Origin: Isoetes taiwanensis
Lineage: Eukaryota; Streptophyta; Lycopodiopsida; Isoetales; Isoetaceae
Length of the DNA: 64,000 nucleotides
NCBI GenBank assembly: GCA_021234155.1
Contig: JAJEKV010000021.1
Span: forward strand, 15,635,563 to 15,699,562
Direction of reading: 5' to 3'
Under the pieces are notes generated by a model that ran no database searches, was not told the DNA's origin, and saw nothing but the letters and a program-made list of their open reading frames with translations. Each line of letters begins with the position of its first letter. The stretch's first letter is position 1. The position numbers were made by a program, and so were the translations under genes. Shown in pieces: positions 1 to 10,505 of this stretch.

Positions 1-660
1 AAATCCCGTATAAGGGATAATTTCTCTTGACCCTATGCACGCACATGCCATATAGACTTCACATTGTGTGCACCCCCCGGGCTAGAAACAACAGAATAAT
101 CTTTATAGAAACATTTTGAAGTGGAATTCAACCTGCAAGTAAGGATTTTCGACCTTGAAATCGGCCTGCAACTGGCTTGAAATAGCTTGAAATGGCTTGA
201 AATCGGCCTGAAATGGTTTGAGGTCGGCCTCCAAACAGAAAATCGGCCTGCAACAGATGGTTTTCGAGCTTCAATCGAGATCCAAACTCCCCAATCGACC
301 TGCAGCGACCTGCCTTCCACCTGCACCTGCTCCACCTGCAATGACCTGCCTTCCTCTACAAATCCACACAAACTTTCGGGCATAAAAAAGGAGGATGGAT
401 GCTTCGATTCCAAGAAGTCCGATTCTTCTTGCAGCGATTCTTCTTCGATTCCCTAAATTTTGAGACTCCCTAAATTTTCGGCAACGAAGGCCTCCCATTG
501 GATAGGTGTGGCTGTCGCATTTTCTGGCGGGGGGTTTCCCCCGGAACAAAATAAGGCTCCACAATGAAGAGCATTTACTTCATATGCGACATGCCCTAAA
601 TTTTTAAGTGGAAAAACCATGATGACTTTTATGCTTATGTGGCCCAATTAGATCTTCAGA
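1..660. other. Gene-free stretch with degenerate short repeats
   Basis: Between about 170 and 260 variants of GGCTTGAAAT and AATCGGCCTG recur. Between about 295 and 355 CACCTGCA and GACCTGCC-like words recur. The open frames here read only as translations of these repeats and show no family resemblance. I see no RNA gene or mobile-element end. Confidence 0.5.
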
Positions 661-1186
661 AATATAAGACAGCATTGCCGTGGAAAAAGGGGCTAAGTAT
701 GCCAAAACTGTACATTGATGATGTACAAAATGAGGTTTGGGTTTTGCATGGTTGAGAGCTTTTTAAGGTTATTTTTTTTATCTCTTTTTGGAAGGTTTTG
801 AGTTGTTTTGCAGGGAAAGAGATGGCAGGTGGAGGCGATGACGCCTCTGTATGGCGCAAGTCAAAGGCTGTGCTCCGAGGGTTTCTTCAGGGAAGTTGTG
901 CGCCGAGGTTTTTTTTGTAGGGATTTTTTGCGGCAAATTTAAAAGAGGAAGAATTTTTTGCAGGGAGGAGAATAAAACCTGATTGCTGGATGCCATATTG
1001 CCCATGCTTCTGGGCCGGAGTTATTACTGCTCTAAATCAGCCATGTAAGGCCAGTTTGTTATACCTTCTTATGCATGAAGCGAGCGACTCTTCAAGGAAA
1101 CTTCTTATTGCGCACGAATTATGCTCTGCAGTCAATGTGCTGCATTTTTTTTTTCCCTTTAACATCCCAATGAAGGAAGGAAGGAA
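661..1186. other. Non-coding, T/G-rich DNA
   Basis: The stretch has several T-runs (around 770, 910 and 1146) and no frame that resembles a known protein. I see nothing else in it. Confidence 0.4.
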
Positions 1187-1335
1187 GGTATTTTTATCGT
1201 CCACGGAGACCAATCGGTCTATGGGGCCCAATACAAAGGCGCAGCAAGCGGATTACTACCCGAATTAAAAAACCCCCACCCCAAAGGGTTTTCGAGGGAA
1301 ACTGCGGGCAAAAGAATCACTCACAAAAATCGTTC
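1187..1335 (-). mobile_element. LINE 3-prime end fragment, 5-prime truncated
   Basis: Read on the minus strand this matches the 3-prime end of the LINE at 24690-26303. Shared words are the TTTGTATTGGG/CCCATAG segment, the TGGTCTCCGTGGACGATAAAAA segment (1192-1213 here), a T-run near 1265 and GAAACTG further in. It lacks the ATTCT repeat tail seen in other copies and holds no coding part. It is a dead, short insertion from a family present at least seven times in the window. Confidence 0.7.
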
Positions 1336-2640
1336 CAATATAATGAAATGCAAAACACACAAATATATACACTCATGTACTGCATCTGTGAGTAGTGCCT
1401 CGGTCAACGCGGGAGAGTGTTATTGTCCCAATCTGTTGCATTCCAACATCCGTCCAGTCAAATTTCCAATTCCAGCTTATGAATGACCACTTATCCAGTC
1501 TTCCTTTACATAGCAAAGAGTATTCGTATTAGTATGTGTTTGTGAATTAAATAGCAAAGCAATACCTTGTTGTGAGATCTGGCAGGGTTTGAAATTATAC
1601 GTGTTTGTGAATTAGGCCTCTAATACTAACTTGCATTGAAATATGGGCCGAAATCCCCGGGATGCAAAAGCCTATTGTTTGCATTGTATTTAATAGCGTA
1701 CATTGACTTCTATTATGGTTTTAAAAACCATATGCTGAGCTGGAAAATGAGGTTTGACCCCATCTTCATTTTTGATCAACGGTTGTGGTTCTTGGAGAGA
1801 GAATATGACATGACATATTCTTTTCATCAACGGCCCAAAATTAGCAATCATATGAAATTAGGTAACTAGGTGTGTTCAATTAATTTTAAGTAAAATTGAA
1901 TTCCAGGACCAAAAAGGGTTGATAGAGTAAGAAATCTTTTGACTAGATGCGCTATTTTGGAAGTTTCTTGTTGCTACGAGAAGTTTAGCTACGTGCTATC
2001 AAAGCATGCCAACATTCTTGGATAGGCAATTAGTTGCTATTAAAAGGCCTCTTCTGAAGCACAATCTCATTATCCAATGTATGACTAGATTAGAGCTTGC
2101 CTAAAAATTCAATATTCGATTTTATTTTCCCTTGAGAGTTTACAACCAGCTCATGACACTTTACACATTGTGAAAGGAAATTCATTACAAGCTTGGAGGT
2201 GCAGAAAAACTTAACAAGCTCCAACAAAAGCATCTACAATTTTTTTTTAGGGAAATCATTAGAGATATACACAACATACACAAATATTACTGATAGCCAT
2301 ACACCAAAGAACAATATTTGGAGATCATACAACGAACAACCCACTTTATATATTTAGCAATATAGCTGGTAGAAGATAGCTTGTCATGCAAGGAGTTGGA
2401 GGACCAACCTGGTTGTCTTAGCTGGAGAAGCAATTTGTGCAACCCCGCAATGGGAAGGTTTGGGGTATATTACAAAAAGTGTATAAAAATGCCATATATT
2501 ATATGAATAAAATGGGGATAATAGCTGATATGTGGTATTGTTCTCTTTATAGGGTTGATATTGGGACACAGTAACACATAAGCAGCGACCTAGTTGCCAT
2601 GTTGGACGGTGGATGTAACCTCCAATCAAGTTAGTTCATT
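1336..2640. other. AT-rich intergenic DNA, nothing recognised
   Basis: The short open frames here are not coding-like. No terminal repeats, tandem arrays or RNA genes were seen. Confidence 0.4.
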
Positions 2641-2650
2641 AGTTAGTAGC

Positions 2651-2716
2651 TTAACGCATACATCATTAGCACTTCCATCGTTTAACGCATGCATCATTAG
2701 CACTTGCGTCAATTGA
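2651..2716. repeat. Two direct copies of a 24-bp word
   Basis: TTAACGCATRCATCATTAGC followed by ACTT occurs at 2651-2674 and again from 2692, about 41 bp apart. It is a small local tandem duplication with no evident function. Confidence 0.6.
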
Positions 2717-3230
2717 ATGACATGTAATTTTATTCTGTACCATGGTTGCATTTCCATTGTTGGTATCTAAATTGACAAAATGGTCTATTTGCATTTGTCT
2801 TTTTAAAATATGTTTATCCATTGATTAAATTTGAGGTAGATTGGCAATCTCTGCAGATCCAATGTCAAGCTACCTTCCATATGCCTCGGTTGTGCTTGGA
2901 TTAAGATCGAGCAGAGTCTTATGCCCAGTTGTTAATATAAAAATACTATCTATCTATCTAATAGAAGAGTTATTGGGAATTTTGCAGCTTCCCACACTGG
3001 GGCAATATATAAAAGCACTGCAGTTTGTCGAGTAGAAGACAAAAGCACTATATATGAAGTTCCAATAATCGAGTCCAAAATCATACGACGACCTTAGAGC
3101 CACAAATGTGGGCAAAGGTCTAGATACTAAGGTCTGAATGGAACAAACAATCTGGAGAGCCCAGAATGGAAAACGACTCAAGGATTTCGCTTAAGCAGTC
3201 AATTGCAGGTAAGCATCAGGTCATCCTCCC

Positions 3231-3487
3231 AGTTGCCATGTTGTGGCGGCCTGGAAGTGGGTCGTCGATTCCAGACCTGCTCCCGGCTCCCGCCGGTCGC
3301 GGGGCCCCTACTATCAGCTCCCCACTTTCCATTCGACCATATACATGTTCAAAATTGCCAACCTTTATTAAGAAAATAGTCTTTACAATTGCTAGGATCC
3401 TTCGAACATGTTTTCGAAGGTTCTCTCTCGTGGAACCCTAAATTATTCTAGAAAGTCTCTGTAGTCTCTGCCTCTGTTACGGCATTC
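3231..3487 (+). promoter_or_regulatory. Presumed promoter and 5-prime leader of the DUF716 gene
   Basis: A GC-rich block (3245-3310) precedes an AT-rich leader. Just upstream of the start codon are TTCGAACATG, TTTTCGAAGG and TTCTAGAA (about 3447). These resemble heat-shock-element half-sites (nGAAnnTTCn), but such words are common by chance. No TATA box is certain. The role is inferred from position only. Confidence 0.3.
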
Positions 3488-4471
3488 ATGGGTTGGGAGC
3501 AACAGATTGGAGCCGGAGCTGGTTTCCTAGCCGTTGGCCTTTGGCGTGGCTATACTACTCTGAAATCTCGTGTCGCTGATCCCAACCCTAGCAGAAGTAC
3601 AGCATCAGACGGTAATGGCAAACCCACATTTTTTCGTAGCAGACAGAAAGGGTTGTTGAATGATTTGGAGTATTATGTCATTATAGCACTCTCTGTTTGC
3701 CATGTTTTGGCCAATTCGATTATTGCACAAAAAGACTATAAGGGTGGATATATAGTTGCATCTGCTGTGGCAATAGAAAGATCAGGTGTGGCTTCCGTGT
3801 TCTTATTATATGGACTCGTTTCCCTTGTGAGGGAAAAAACAAAATTGCTACCTCTACCTCAGGAGGTTCTTCAGTTGATTGCCATATTGGCCTATGGCAT
3901 GGAATTTTCACTGTTTTACCTAGGTGACAATCATGATCACGGCATAGAATTACATTATCAGAGGTTGATGCTTGTCCCAATTGGTGTCTGTATGCTATCT
4001 GCAGGTTTGGAAATTGCATATCCGTTAAGCGTTTTGCTTAGCCTGATTCATAGCATGGGGCTTATTTTGCAAGGGACCTGGCTGATGCAAATGGCACTTT
4101 CACTTTTCACCACAAAATGGATGGCACAGGGATGCTATCTGGATCTGGAGGGCGAGGCCGATTATACAGTAAAGTGTGAAGGGATGAAGTTGATGAGAGG
4201 AAGAGCAATAGGAACTCTCCAGTTCAATTGTCATCTTGCAACTCTTTTACTTGTTCTTCTTCCAATATACTCAATGTTGACCAGAAATTCACCTGCCCCG
4301 ATGAATTATGAACCGCTTGGCAATGGTGACATAGCAAATGGATCTGGAGCTATGTTGGAATTGTCTATGCATAACTTTAATGGTCAAAAATTTCAGGGGA
4401 CATATGTGTTGGATGATGAGGAGAGCGAAGAAATAAATGTAAATGTGTCTCCTGATGTGCCAGTAAAGTGA
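3488..4471 (+). CDS. TMEM45/DUF716 family multi-pass membrane protein
   Basis: An intact single-exon gene of 327 residues. Hydrophobic segments lie near residues 62-80, 89-115, 127-147, 158-180, 182-210 and 243-264, so about six to seven membrane spans. The family signature is clear: HDHGIELHYQRLML (about 149-162) matches the conserved HDHxxxExxYH region of DUF716/TMEM45 proteins, followed by LILQGTWLMQMALSLF and a QGCYLDLEG loop typical of plant members. The C-terminus (265-327) is hydrophilic and acidic, with a DDEESEE cluster, probably cytosolic. The ATG at 3488 is the first in-frame start after the leader and gives a family-typical length. Plant members are linked loosely to viral or stress responses, but the biochemical function is unknown. 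Neighbours are unrelated intergenic DNA and transposon fragments, so it stands alone. Codon use looks normal and there is no lesion. Confidence 0.85.
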   Translation: MGWEQQIGAGAGFLAVGLWRGYTTLKSRVADPNPSRSTASDGNGKPTFFRSRQKGLLNDLEYYVIIALSVCHVLANSIIAQKDYKGGYIVASAVAIERSGVASVFLLYGLVSLVREKTKLLPLPQEVLQLIAILAYGMEFSLFYLGDNHDHGIELHYQRLMLVPIGVCMLSAGLEIAYPLSVLLSLIHSMGLILQGTWLMQMALSLFTTKWMAQGCYLDLEGEADYTVKCEGMKLMRGRAIGTLQFNCHLATLLLVLLPIYSMLTRNSPAPMNYEPLGNGDIANGSGAMLELSMHNFNGQKFQGTYVLDDEESEEINVNVSPDVPVK

Positions 4472-5470
4472 CTTCACTGTTATTTCATGTTTTATGATGC
4501 TCATTATCATTGTTTGTCATAATGTTTGTCACTTGATCCCGCATGGTATTTATTACTGATCATTATAGTGGACAACTTGATACGTGTTAGATCTATCTCT
4601 TCTGAGCAGAGTATGGAAGGTTTAAAATGACATCATGTAGGCAAATATGGAGATTTAAAGCTGAAAGTGAAATGCTTTATTAGGGAAGAAGGAAATATCA
4701 TGTGTATGGTGCTTCTTCTACAGCAAGTTCATCTTTACCTCGACTTGGTGGTCCATTTTCAGCCTTTCTTCTTGAACTATATTTAACAATGCATTTAAGC
4801 CATTGTTTGTATTTCATTTGGCATTATTTGTGCACCCTACAGCAGTAAAGCTGTCTATGAGGAACATCAAACATGGTTTTCTTTTCCGCATTGTGTTCTC
4901 ATTTCTTTCTTGGTGCAATGATCTTCAAGCTGGATTCAGCTATTATTACCCCACACTGTTTAAATGTTTCTTTGGTAAATGCGAAAGTTCTGTTTCCTGC
5001 GAATTATTCTCAATTGGTGCTGGATTTAGAAAAACGAAAAAAATGTAGTCGGAAAATGTTGCACGTTGCAATGGCTGATGTGCATGCATCTATAAGAAAA
5101 GATCTGTAGTTATTTAGCACTAGTAAGCAGAGTTATTTCTACCTATCTAAAAAGCTTCATCTATAACCACAGTTGCACAAATAGCTCTTTAGTTGATCAT
5201 GTTTTTACTTTGCCGCCTAATCATGCTACACAAAAGCTGTTTAGTTGACTTTGTGTTTTTTTAGTGTTTCTTTGCCTGCATTTGAATCGTGCTGGCCATG
5301 ATAATAATTGATATCATGCTTCGATGTTTTTTGCTACTAATATTGAATCATCACAACATAAAGTCAGAACTTGTGAAATGCTTGAAAATTTCTATACTTC
5401 TAACAAGATATGGTTTCTTGGACTGCTTGGCAGGCAATTGGGATTGTGATGGTGACCTGCGGCTAGGGCA
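4472..5470. other. 3-prime flank of the DUF716 gene, no other gene seen
   Basis: The region is AT-rich and probably includes the 3-prime UTR. Part of it (about 5300-5420) resembles 8180-8310 (AGAACTTG...AAATGCTT, then CAAGATATGG/AAAGATATAG), pointing to a weak old dispersed repeat. Confidence 0.4.
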
Positions 5471-5635
5471 ACGACAGAATAGAATAGAGAATAGATTTTT
5501 TAACGTCCACGGAGACCAATAGACACAGAGGAGGCTGCCCTCCTTTCTCTCCTTCTGGCACTGCAACAGAATATGGTGCCGATCCTCCTCCTCGTGGCTA
5601 GCAGACACGCAATCTTGATGGTCTTTGGGGATTTG
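5471..5635 (-). mobile_element. LINE 3-prime end fragment, minus orientation
   Basis: Starts (its 3-prime tail) with AGAATAGAATAGAGAATAG and the family end AACGTCCACGGAGACCAAT. Reading inward on the minus strand, a frame gives HEEEDRHHILLQCQKERKEG, which looks like the C-terminal Cys/His segment downstream of LINE reverse transcriptases. Only about 165 bp survive. It sits head to head with the next entry. Confidence 0.65.
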
Positions 5636-5644
5636 CTTGATCAA

Positions 5645-5828
5645 AAAAATCCAGGAATATGTTTGTTTTCACATTGGCGAGCACTTCGGTTTTCAAGACC
5701 AACTCTTTCAACCGCTCAGACATCTAGCAGAGACTTGGGGAATTGCTTGATGGGTTTTTGGTTTTTGGGGTCCCATGGCCTCTTGGTCTTCGTGAACGTT
5801 AAAAAATCCATTCTATTCTATTCTACTC
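5645..5828 (+). mobile_element. LINE 3-prime end fragment, plus orientation, with 9-bp target duplication
   Basis: The segment ends with GTGAACGTTAAAAAATCC and an ATTCTATTCTATTCT tail, as in the other family members. It is bounded by exact direct repeats CTTGATCAA at 5636-5644 and 5829-5837, the target-site duplication of a target-primed insertion. Only 184 bp of the 3-prime end were copied, so it is a severely truncated insertion next to an older, oppositely oriented copy. Confidence 0.75.
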
Positions 5829-5837
5829 CTTGATCAA

Positions 5838-6229
5838 GATTTGTGTGGTTTTCAGATTTTGGAGCATCCCATGACGGTTTTCCTTTGGCTTTTGTTGTGT
5901 TATAACAAAGGATGGAGGACTAGTTTGTGCACTTCCAACAACCTTCATTTTTCCTTTTTCTTGCCTAGCAGAATAGGCTAGCCAGGGAGAAAGCTGCTTC
6001 AAATATGATTTTCAGCTTTGAAACCTTAAATTTTAGATTCATCTACTGAATCGTTGGTTGTGTCATCTCCTCTTGCTCTTTCTTACTAGTAGAAAGGTTG
6101 AAGATATGAAGGAAAGAAAAGTTCAGATTCTTTTGGATCCCATTTAGTTTTGTGTGCAAATTATTAACAGGCATGCATTTGAATCGGATTGCTCAGCTAG
6201 GAGAATAACCATATGTGGAGGGATATCTA
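5838..6229. other. Intergenic DNA, nothing recognised
   Basis: No coding-like frame, repeat array or element terminus was seen. Confidence 0.4.
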
Positions 6230-6234
6230 GATAT

Positions 6235-7734
6235 TGTGACGTTCCAGCACAGTATACGGTCCCAGGACGTATACTGTACTGCATCGTCACGCGTACACGC
6301 CATCCCGATTGACGTGTACGCCGACATGTAGCTAAACAAGTAGCGCCCTAGGGGGCAACTTGCAAGTGTGTGCACATTTATTCATGTGTGCACTTTAACC
6401 CACTTAAATAATAAGTGGGCATCTCAAGGGTTGATGGAAACCCTAGCCCTAACTTATAGCCTATATAAGGTATCCAAACCCTAACTTTCCATTTTCGTCC
6501 ACAGCCTTCTAGGGATCCGTTTCGCTTGCTCCAAGAGTCAATCTTGGCTCCCGAAGTCTGTCTGAGCAGCCTAGCTCATCAGCTTTCCTTTTCGGCTTCA
6601 TCTTCAAGCAGTTCAACAACATGGACGCATTCAAAGCAAGAGGAGCAAGCGAGGGATCAGGTATTTTGCCAATTCAATAGTCTAATCTGCCTCCCAGGCA
6701 TAGAGTAAGTAGGTTTAGCCTATTGAATTGCCCATAGCAGCCATCTAGACCTCTAGATATCAAGTCATAACTAAAGAACCTAACTTCTGTGAATTAGAAT
6801 AAATCTTGTTCTTTAGTTCTTCTATGATATGTATGTGATGATGATCTCTGTGGAATCATTGTATTGGGAAGGGGGGTAGAGGCCCTAACAGCCTAGTAGT
6901 TTGATGCTCCTAGCTAGTCCTCTTTAATGCACTATTAAATTCGGCCTGCGTACAAGAGCCGGGGCCAGACTGGCTTACAATGAGGTTCATGTCCTGACTC
7001 ATGATCACGTCCCTCTGGTAGTAAAGCCTATCGGGGACTACAGTGCACTAGACCTAATGCTCCGCCACTTGCGGGCTTTGCATGGGTTCGACACTCTTGG
7101 GATGGTGTACACCTTCCATGGAGTTCAGTCGAGTACGGGCAGTGGCCCTCTAGTCACCTTGAGTCAGCATGCCAACCTCTGGTGGGAGCAATCCCTACCT
7201 GCCCCATCGAAACTGGAGAGATGCAACCCAAGAGTAGCCCCTCTGGCTACGCATCCGGCGGGCTACAGTCAGGTCCCAAGACTTTTCAACCTACTCTGCA
7301 AAGTGTGCACAGGAGGGGCGGATGGAGTGGACTATCCTAAACCATGTTCTTATGCCAGCCAAATCCATTTGCCATGAATTCTGTCTACAATGACTTCTGG
7401 AGGTCCAAGCCGTCAGTCATCCCCCTTGAGTCTGAGCCTTGGGTAGGATTTCCATATGTGTTGTGCTGATCTCTGTCTATGCAGACATGTGGTGAGCCAT
7501 CCTTCGAGATGGTTAGGTGATGTTGATGTATTTGTACTTACATGTATGTTTACGCTTCCGCAGCTAGGTAGGCCCTGAGGGAGACAGGGTAAAATGACCC
7601 CTTCATTCTTCCCACTGGAACTCGTCAAGGTTGCAGTGATACGTGGAGGGCCTTGTATCAGCATGGAGCTGGTATGGGGGATAACTCCTGTTTGTATACG
7701 GTGAGTGCACCGTATATGAGTAGGGGACGTCACA
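6235..7734 (+). mobile_element. Solo LTR of an LTR retrotransposon (1500 bp)
   Basis: Starts TGTGACGT and ends ACGTCACA, an 8-bp perfect terminal inversion with canonical TG...CA ends. It is flanked by the exact 5-bp direct repeat GATAT (6230-6234 and 7735-7739). A TATA-like CCTATATAAGG at about 6461-6471 fits an LTR promoter, which sets the strand. Inverted words near both ends (AGTATACGG...CGTATACT near 6250; ATACGGTGAGTGCACCGTAT near 7696) could form hairpins. No gag, pol or primer-binding site is present, so internal recombination has removed the body. Open frames inside are not protein-like. Confidence 0.85.
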
Positions 7735-7739
7735 GATAT

Positions 7740-8394
7740 CTTGCATCGGTCTTTGGGAAGTAGTCCGGTGGCTGGCGTGTTCTATTTCTAGCCAACTTCA
7801 GGTTGGCCGCATAAGGCTTCCCGACAATGCAACATCTCATTCAATTCTTCATTGTTGCATAAGCTGAGGGTCCAAACTTTCATAAAGTAGTGGCAGCTTC
7901 TTTAAGCATGGTGGCAGTCTGTTCTTATTATGCTGATCTCTTTTCTTATTTCTACATTTTTTGTTCTTGGTAAGGGGTTTCTGATGGATTCAGTTGTTGT
8001 ATTTTGGAAGATTGAGCTCAGATCCTGTAGTATCCTTTATAGTTGGGAAGAGTAGTACTAGCTATAAAGGAGAAGATTTTGAGAGAGATCAACTACTGGT
8101 TCTTCAAAAATATCATTTTGAATGGAAATACTTCAAAAGTAGTTCCCTTTCTTCAAAAAACGGGATATGGTTTCTTTACTTCATTCCATTCAAATCACGA
8201 TACTTGTTACCGGTCAGTAGTAATTTATACCATAGCGATGATCATTCATAATGATAATTTAGAACTTGCAAAATGCTTATAGTTCTACAAAGATATAGTT
8301 ATAAGTTAGAACTTACGAAATGGCAAAAAAAAACTCTTATATATCATGAATTCATAGGCTAGGGTTGAATAGAAATAGAATTGATTTTTATTAC
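7740..8394. other. Intergenic DNA, nothing recognised
   Basis: AT-rich; includes the weak repeat shared with 5300-5420. No gene or element end was identified. Confidence 0.35.
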
Positions 8395-8850
8395 CATAGA
8401 ACACGCTGCATACAGTACACAACATAGACTACATTATAACTACTATTTGCGGCACAATAACCTACACCACACCACACAACACAGTACATACCATACAACA
8501 CGATGCATACACCACATAATATAGACTGCATTATCACTACTATTGGCGGCACAATAACCTACATGACACCACACTTGGTACACCACACCTTACTTGCTAC
8601 TACTATCATCCCACATATGCCACACGCTACAACGTAGCAGCACTATTAGCACCATCAGCAGCACAAACCACACTACAAATGCTAGCATTATTCTCATCAC
8701 TGGACCACAAACAACATGCCAACAACTCACCACTCACCAGACCACATCTATCATTGTGGCAGCCATTGCACGAAATGCCCCACAGTAGTACAGGACACAT
8801 GCATAGACGACATCACAGAGGCACAACATGACAATACATCCAACATGATA
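8395..8850. repeat. AC-rich simple-sequence region with an internal ~115-bp duplication
   Basis: Dominated by ACACCAC, ACATACC and similar words. Two related units are visible: one containing CATAGACTACATTATAAC...GGCACAATAACCTACA (about 8420-8470), the second CATAATATAGACTGCATTATC...GGCACAATAACCTACA (about 8513-8565). The open frame over it is Ser/Thr/His-rich low complexity and is not credible as a gene. Confidence 0.55.
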
Positions 8851-9054
8851 CAAAATGGTAGTAGACATACCTGATTCTTGAACTGGATTTGAGGTTACCT
8901 TTTCTGTGTTGATAGAAACAATCTAGGTCAAGCTTGAGATTCTTTTCTAATGTAATATAACTAATAATAGAACATACCTGCAATGGCATATTTTGGTCTC
9001 AGAACATTGCTCTGCTTTTCAGTTTTGATTGTGAGTTCAGATTGAATGTGTGGT

Positions 9055-9540
9055 CTAGAGGAACCTGACTTGGTTTTTTCCCTGTTTTTCCCTATCGTCT
9101 TCATCATCTCTATCACTTTTACTTTTTTCTTCCTGCTCAGGTTGGATTTGCCTATGCTTTCTCTTTGGTCTAGAAGAACTGGCCTCTGCTTTCTCGTCGG
9201 GAGTTTTATAATAATCCAGGAAGCTCTTCCAATTAACAGCCTCCCCTTTTATATGCAGATAATAAAGCCACTGCCCAGGTTCCATGAGCCATTCCACCCC
9301 ATGTATGTGGCTTCCCTATAATTCTTTTGTAAATTTGCATGAACTCTTTATATTGTTCATTGTTCAGATTCTTCAATATGTACAAGAAAGCATATGCCTT
9401 AAGTTTTCAGTTTTAAACAAACATTTGAGGGAAAATACCTATAGCCAGATTTATTTGAAACTTTGTCACTCCAAAGCTTCTTTAGATCTTCATGGAACAC
9501 AATCTCTTGTTCATCGTGTAACCAGTGGCATTCAATTCTG
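9055..9540 (-). pseudogene. Unrecognised exon-like coding fragment(s)
   Basis: A minus-strand frame from about 9312 to 9055 reads VEWLMEPGQWLYYLHIKGEA, then WKSFLDYY, then a charged nuclear-type tail rich in Lys/Arg/Glu with KRKHRQIQPEQEEKSK. It is preceded by a plausible splice acceptor (AATTATAG at about 9313). About 100 bp further upstream a second frame reads IECHWLHDEQEIVFHEDLKK and ends at a good donor (CTATAG/GTATTT, near 9443). The composition is that of real protein, unlike neighbouring frames, but the two pieces do not join in phase. I do not recognise the family. It may be two exons of a host gene or a captured fragment. Nothing in the context suggests a function. Confidence 0.35.
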
Positions 9541-9599
9541 GCTCCATTAGGGTTAAATCAGTAAAAAGCGGCAAAACAATAGAAGAAGAGGTGATTATT

Positions 9600-9960
9600 T
9601 TCTTAATTCGAAATGAAAGACAATGACGGGGCATAAAATACAAAATAACCGACGCTCATTAATTTGCACTCCCGCAATCTCCGCTTCTGTATGCACGACC
9701 CGATTCTACCACAAAGAAGGTAAAAAAATGTGACGTCAAAATGCGCGTTTTTGATACACCACAGCATGCTTTTATCCAAGTACGTGCAATTGACAAAGTA
9801 GAAGTGGCAATAGCAGGGGCAGTAGATGCAGTAGCAGGTGTAGCAGTCAAATTTTCCCGTGTCATCCAGTCTACGTAGAGGGATTGCATCTATGTACTCT
9901 CTCAAGATTAGCATGGCTACCATTTCGGTCCATGGTAGAGCATCAATATCAACATACATA
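9600..9960 (-). mobile_element. LINE ORF1 fragment, minus strand
   Basis: The minus-strand frame contains LREYIDAIPLRRLDDTGKFD, which aligns with LREYVDIIPIRRPDDTGEID in the LINE ORF1 at 38560-38650. It is followed in another frame by an Ala/Thr-rich run (TPATASTAPAIATS) like the ORF1 C-terminus near 39500-39700. It is a rearranged remnant of the LINE family that dominates this window. Confidence 0.6.
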
Positions 9961-10011
9961 TATAAATGGGAGAGCGGGCTTTAGAGGTGGTCATGATTCT
10001 AATGCAACTTT

Positions 10012-10505
10012 TATCACCTTATAAATGCCTGTCTAAAAGCATCCAAGTTCAAGAATCACGTGTAGCTTTTGTTCCCCTTAGAGATGCCTGTCTAAAAACC
10101 TTCAAGTGTAAAAATCACATGCAATCTTTATCACCTTACAGATGTCTCTCTGAAATCCTCCAAGTGCAAGAATCATATGCAACCTTTGTCACCTTATAGA
10201 TACTCCTCTGAATGCATCCATGTGCAAGAATCATGTCCAATCTCTGTCACATTTACAGACGCTCATCTAAAAGCCTCCAAGTGTCAGAATTACGTAAGCC
10301 TTTGTCACCTTACATACGCTTATCTACAAGCCTCCAAGTGCAAGGTTCATGTGCCGCCTTTGGCACCTTGTAGATGCCCATCTGAATGCCTCCATGTGGA
10401 AGAATCTTACGTAGCCTTCATCAGCTTACAGTCGCCTGTCTGAAATCCTTCAAGCACAAGAATCACGCACAGCCTTTGTCACCTTACAGATGCCCATCTG
10501 AAAGT
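10012..10505. repeat. Minisatellite: about 8.5 copies of a 58-bp unit
   Basis: Consensus unit begins TCACCTTACAGATGCC, then TCTGAAAGCCTCCAAGTGCA, AGAATCATGTGCAGCCTTTG. Copies are diverged but length is nearly constant at 58 bp. Because 58 is not a multiple of three, successive units shift frame, and the overlapping open frames here (LSPYRCLSE-type peptides) are products of the repeat rather than genes. Confidence 0.85.

Noticed and set aside
3720-4019. Minus-strand open frame opposite the DUF716 gene
   Set aside because: It is the antisense shadow of a well-supported coding frame and has no protein-like composition.
7413-7733. 106-codon minus-strand frame ending the 6235-7734 element
   Set aside because: It lies wholly within the solo LTR and has no recognisable gag or pol feature.
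8594-8788. Ser/Thr-rich frame in the AC-rich region
   Set aside because: It is a translation of simple sequence.
10012-10505. CRISPR-like array
   Set aside because: Units are contiguous and diverged along their whole length with no conserved repeat/variable spacer alternation, and the sequence is eukaryotic.
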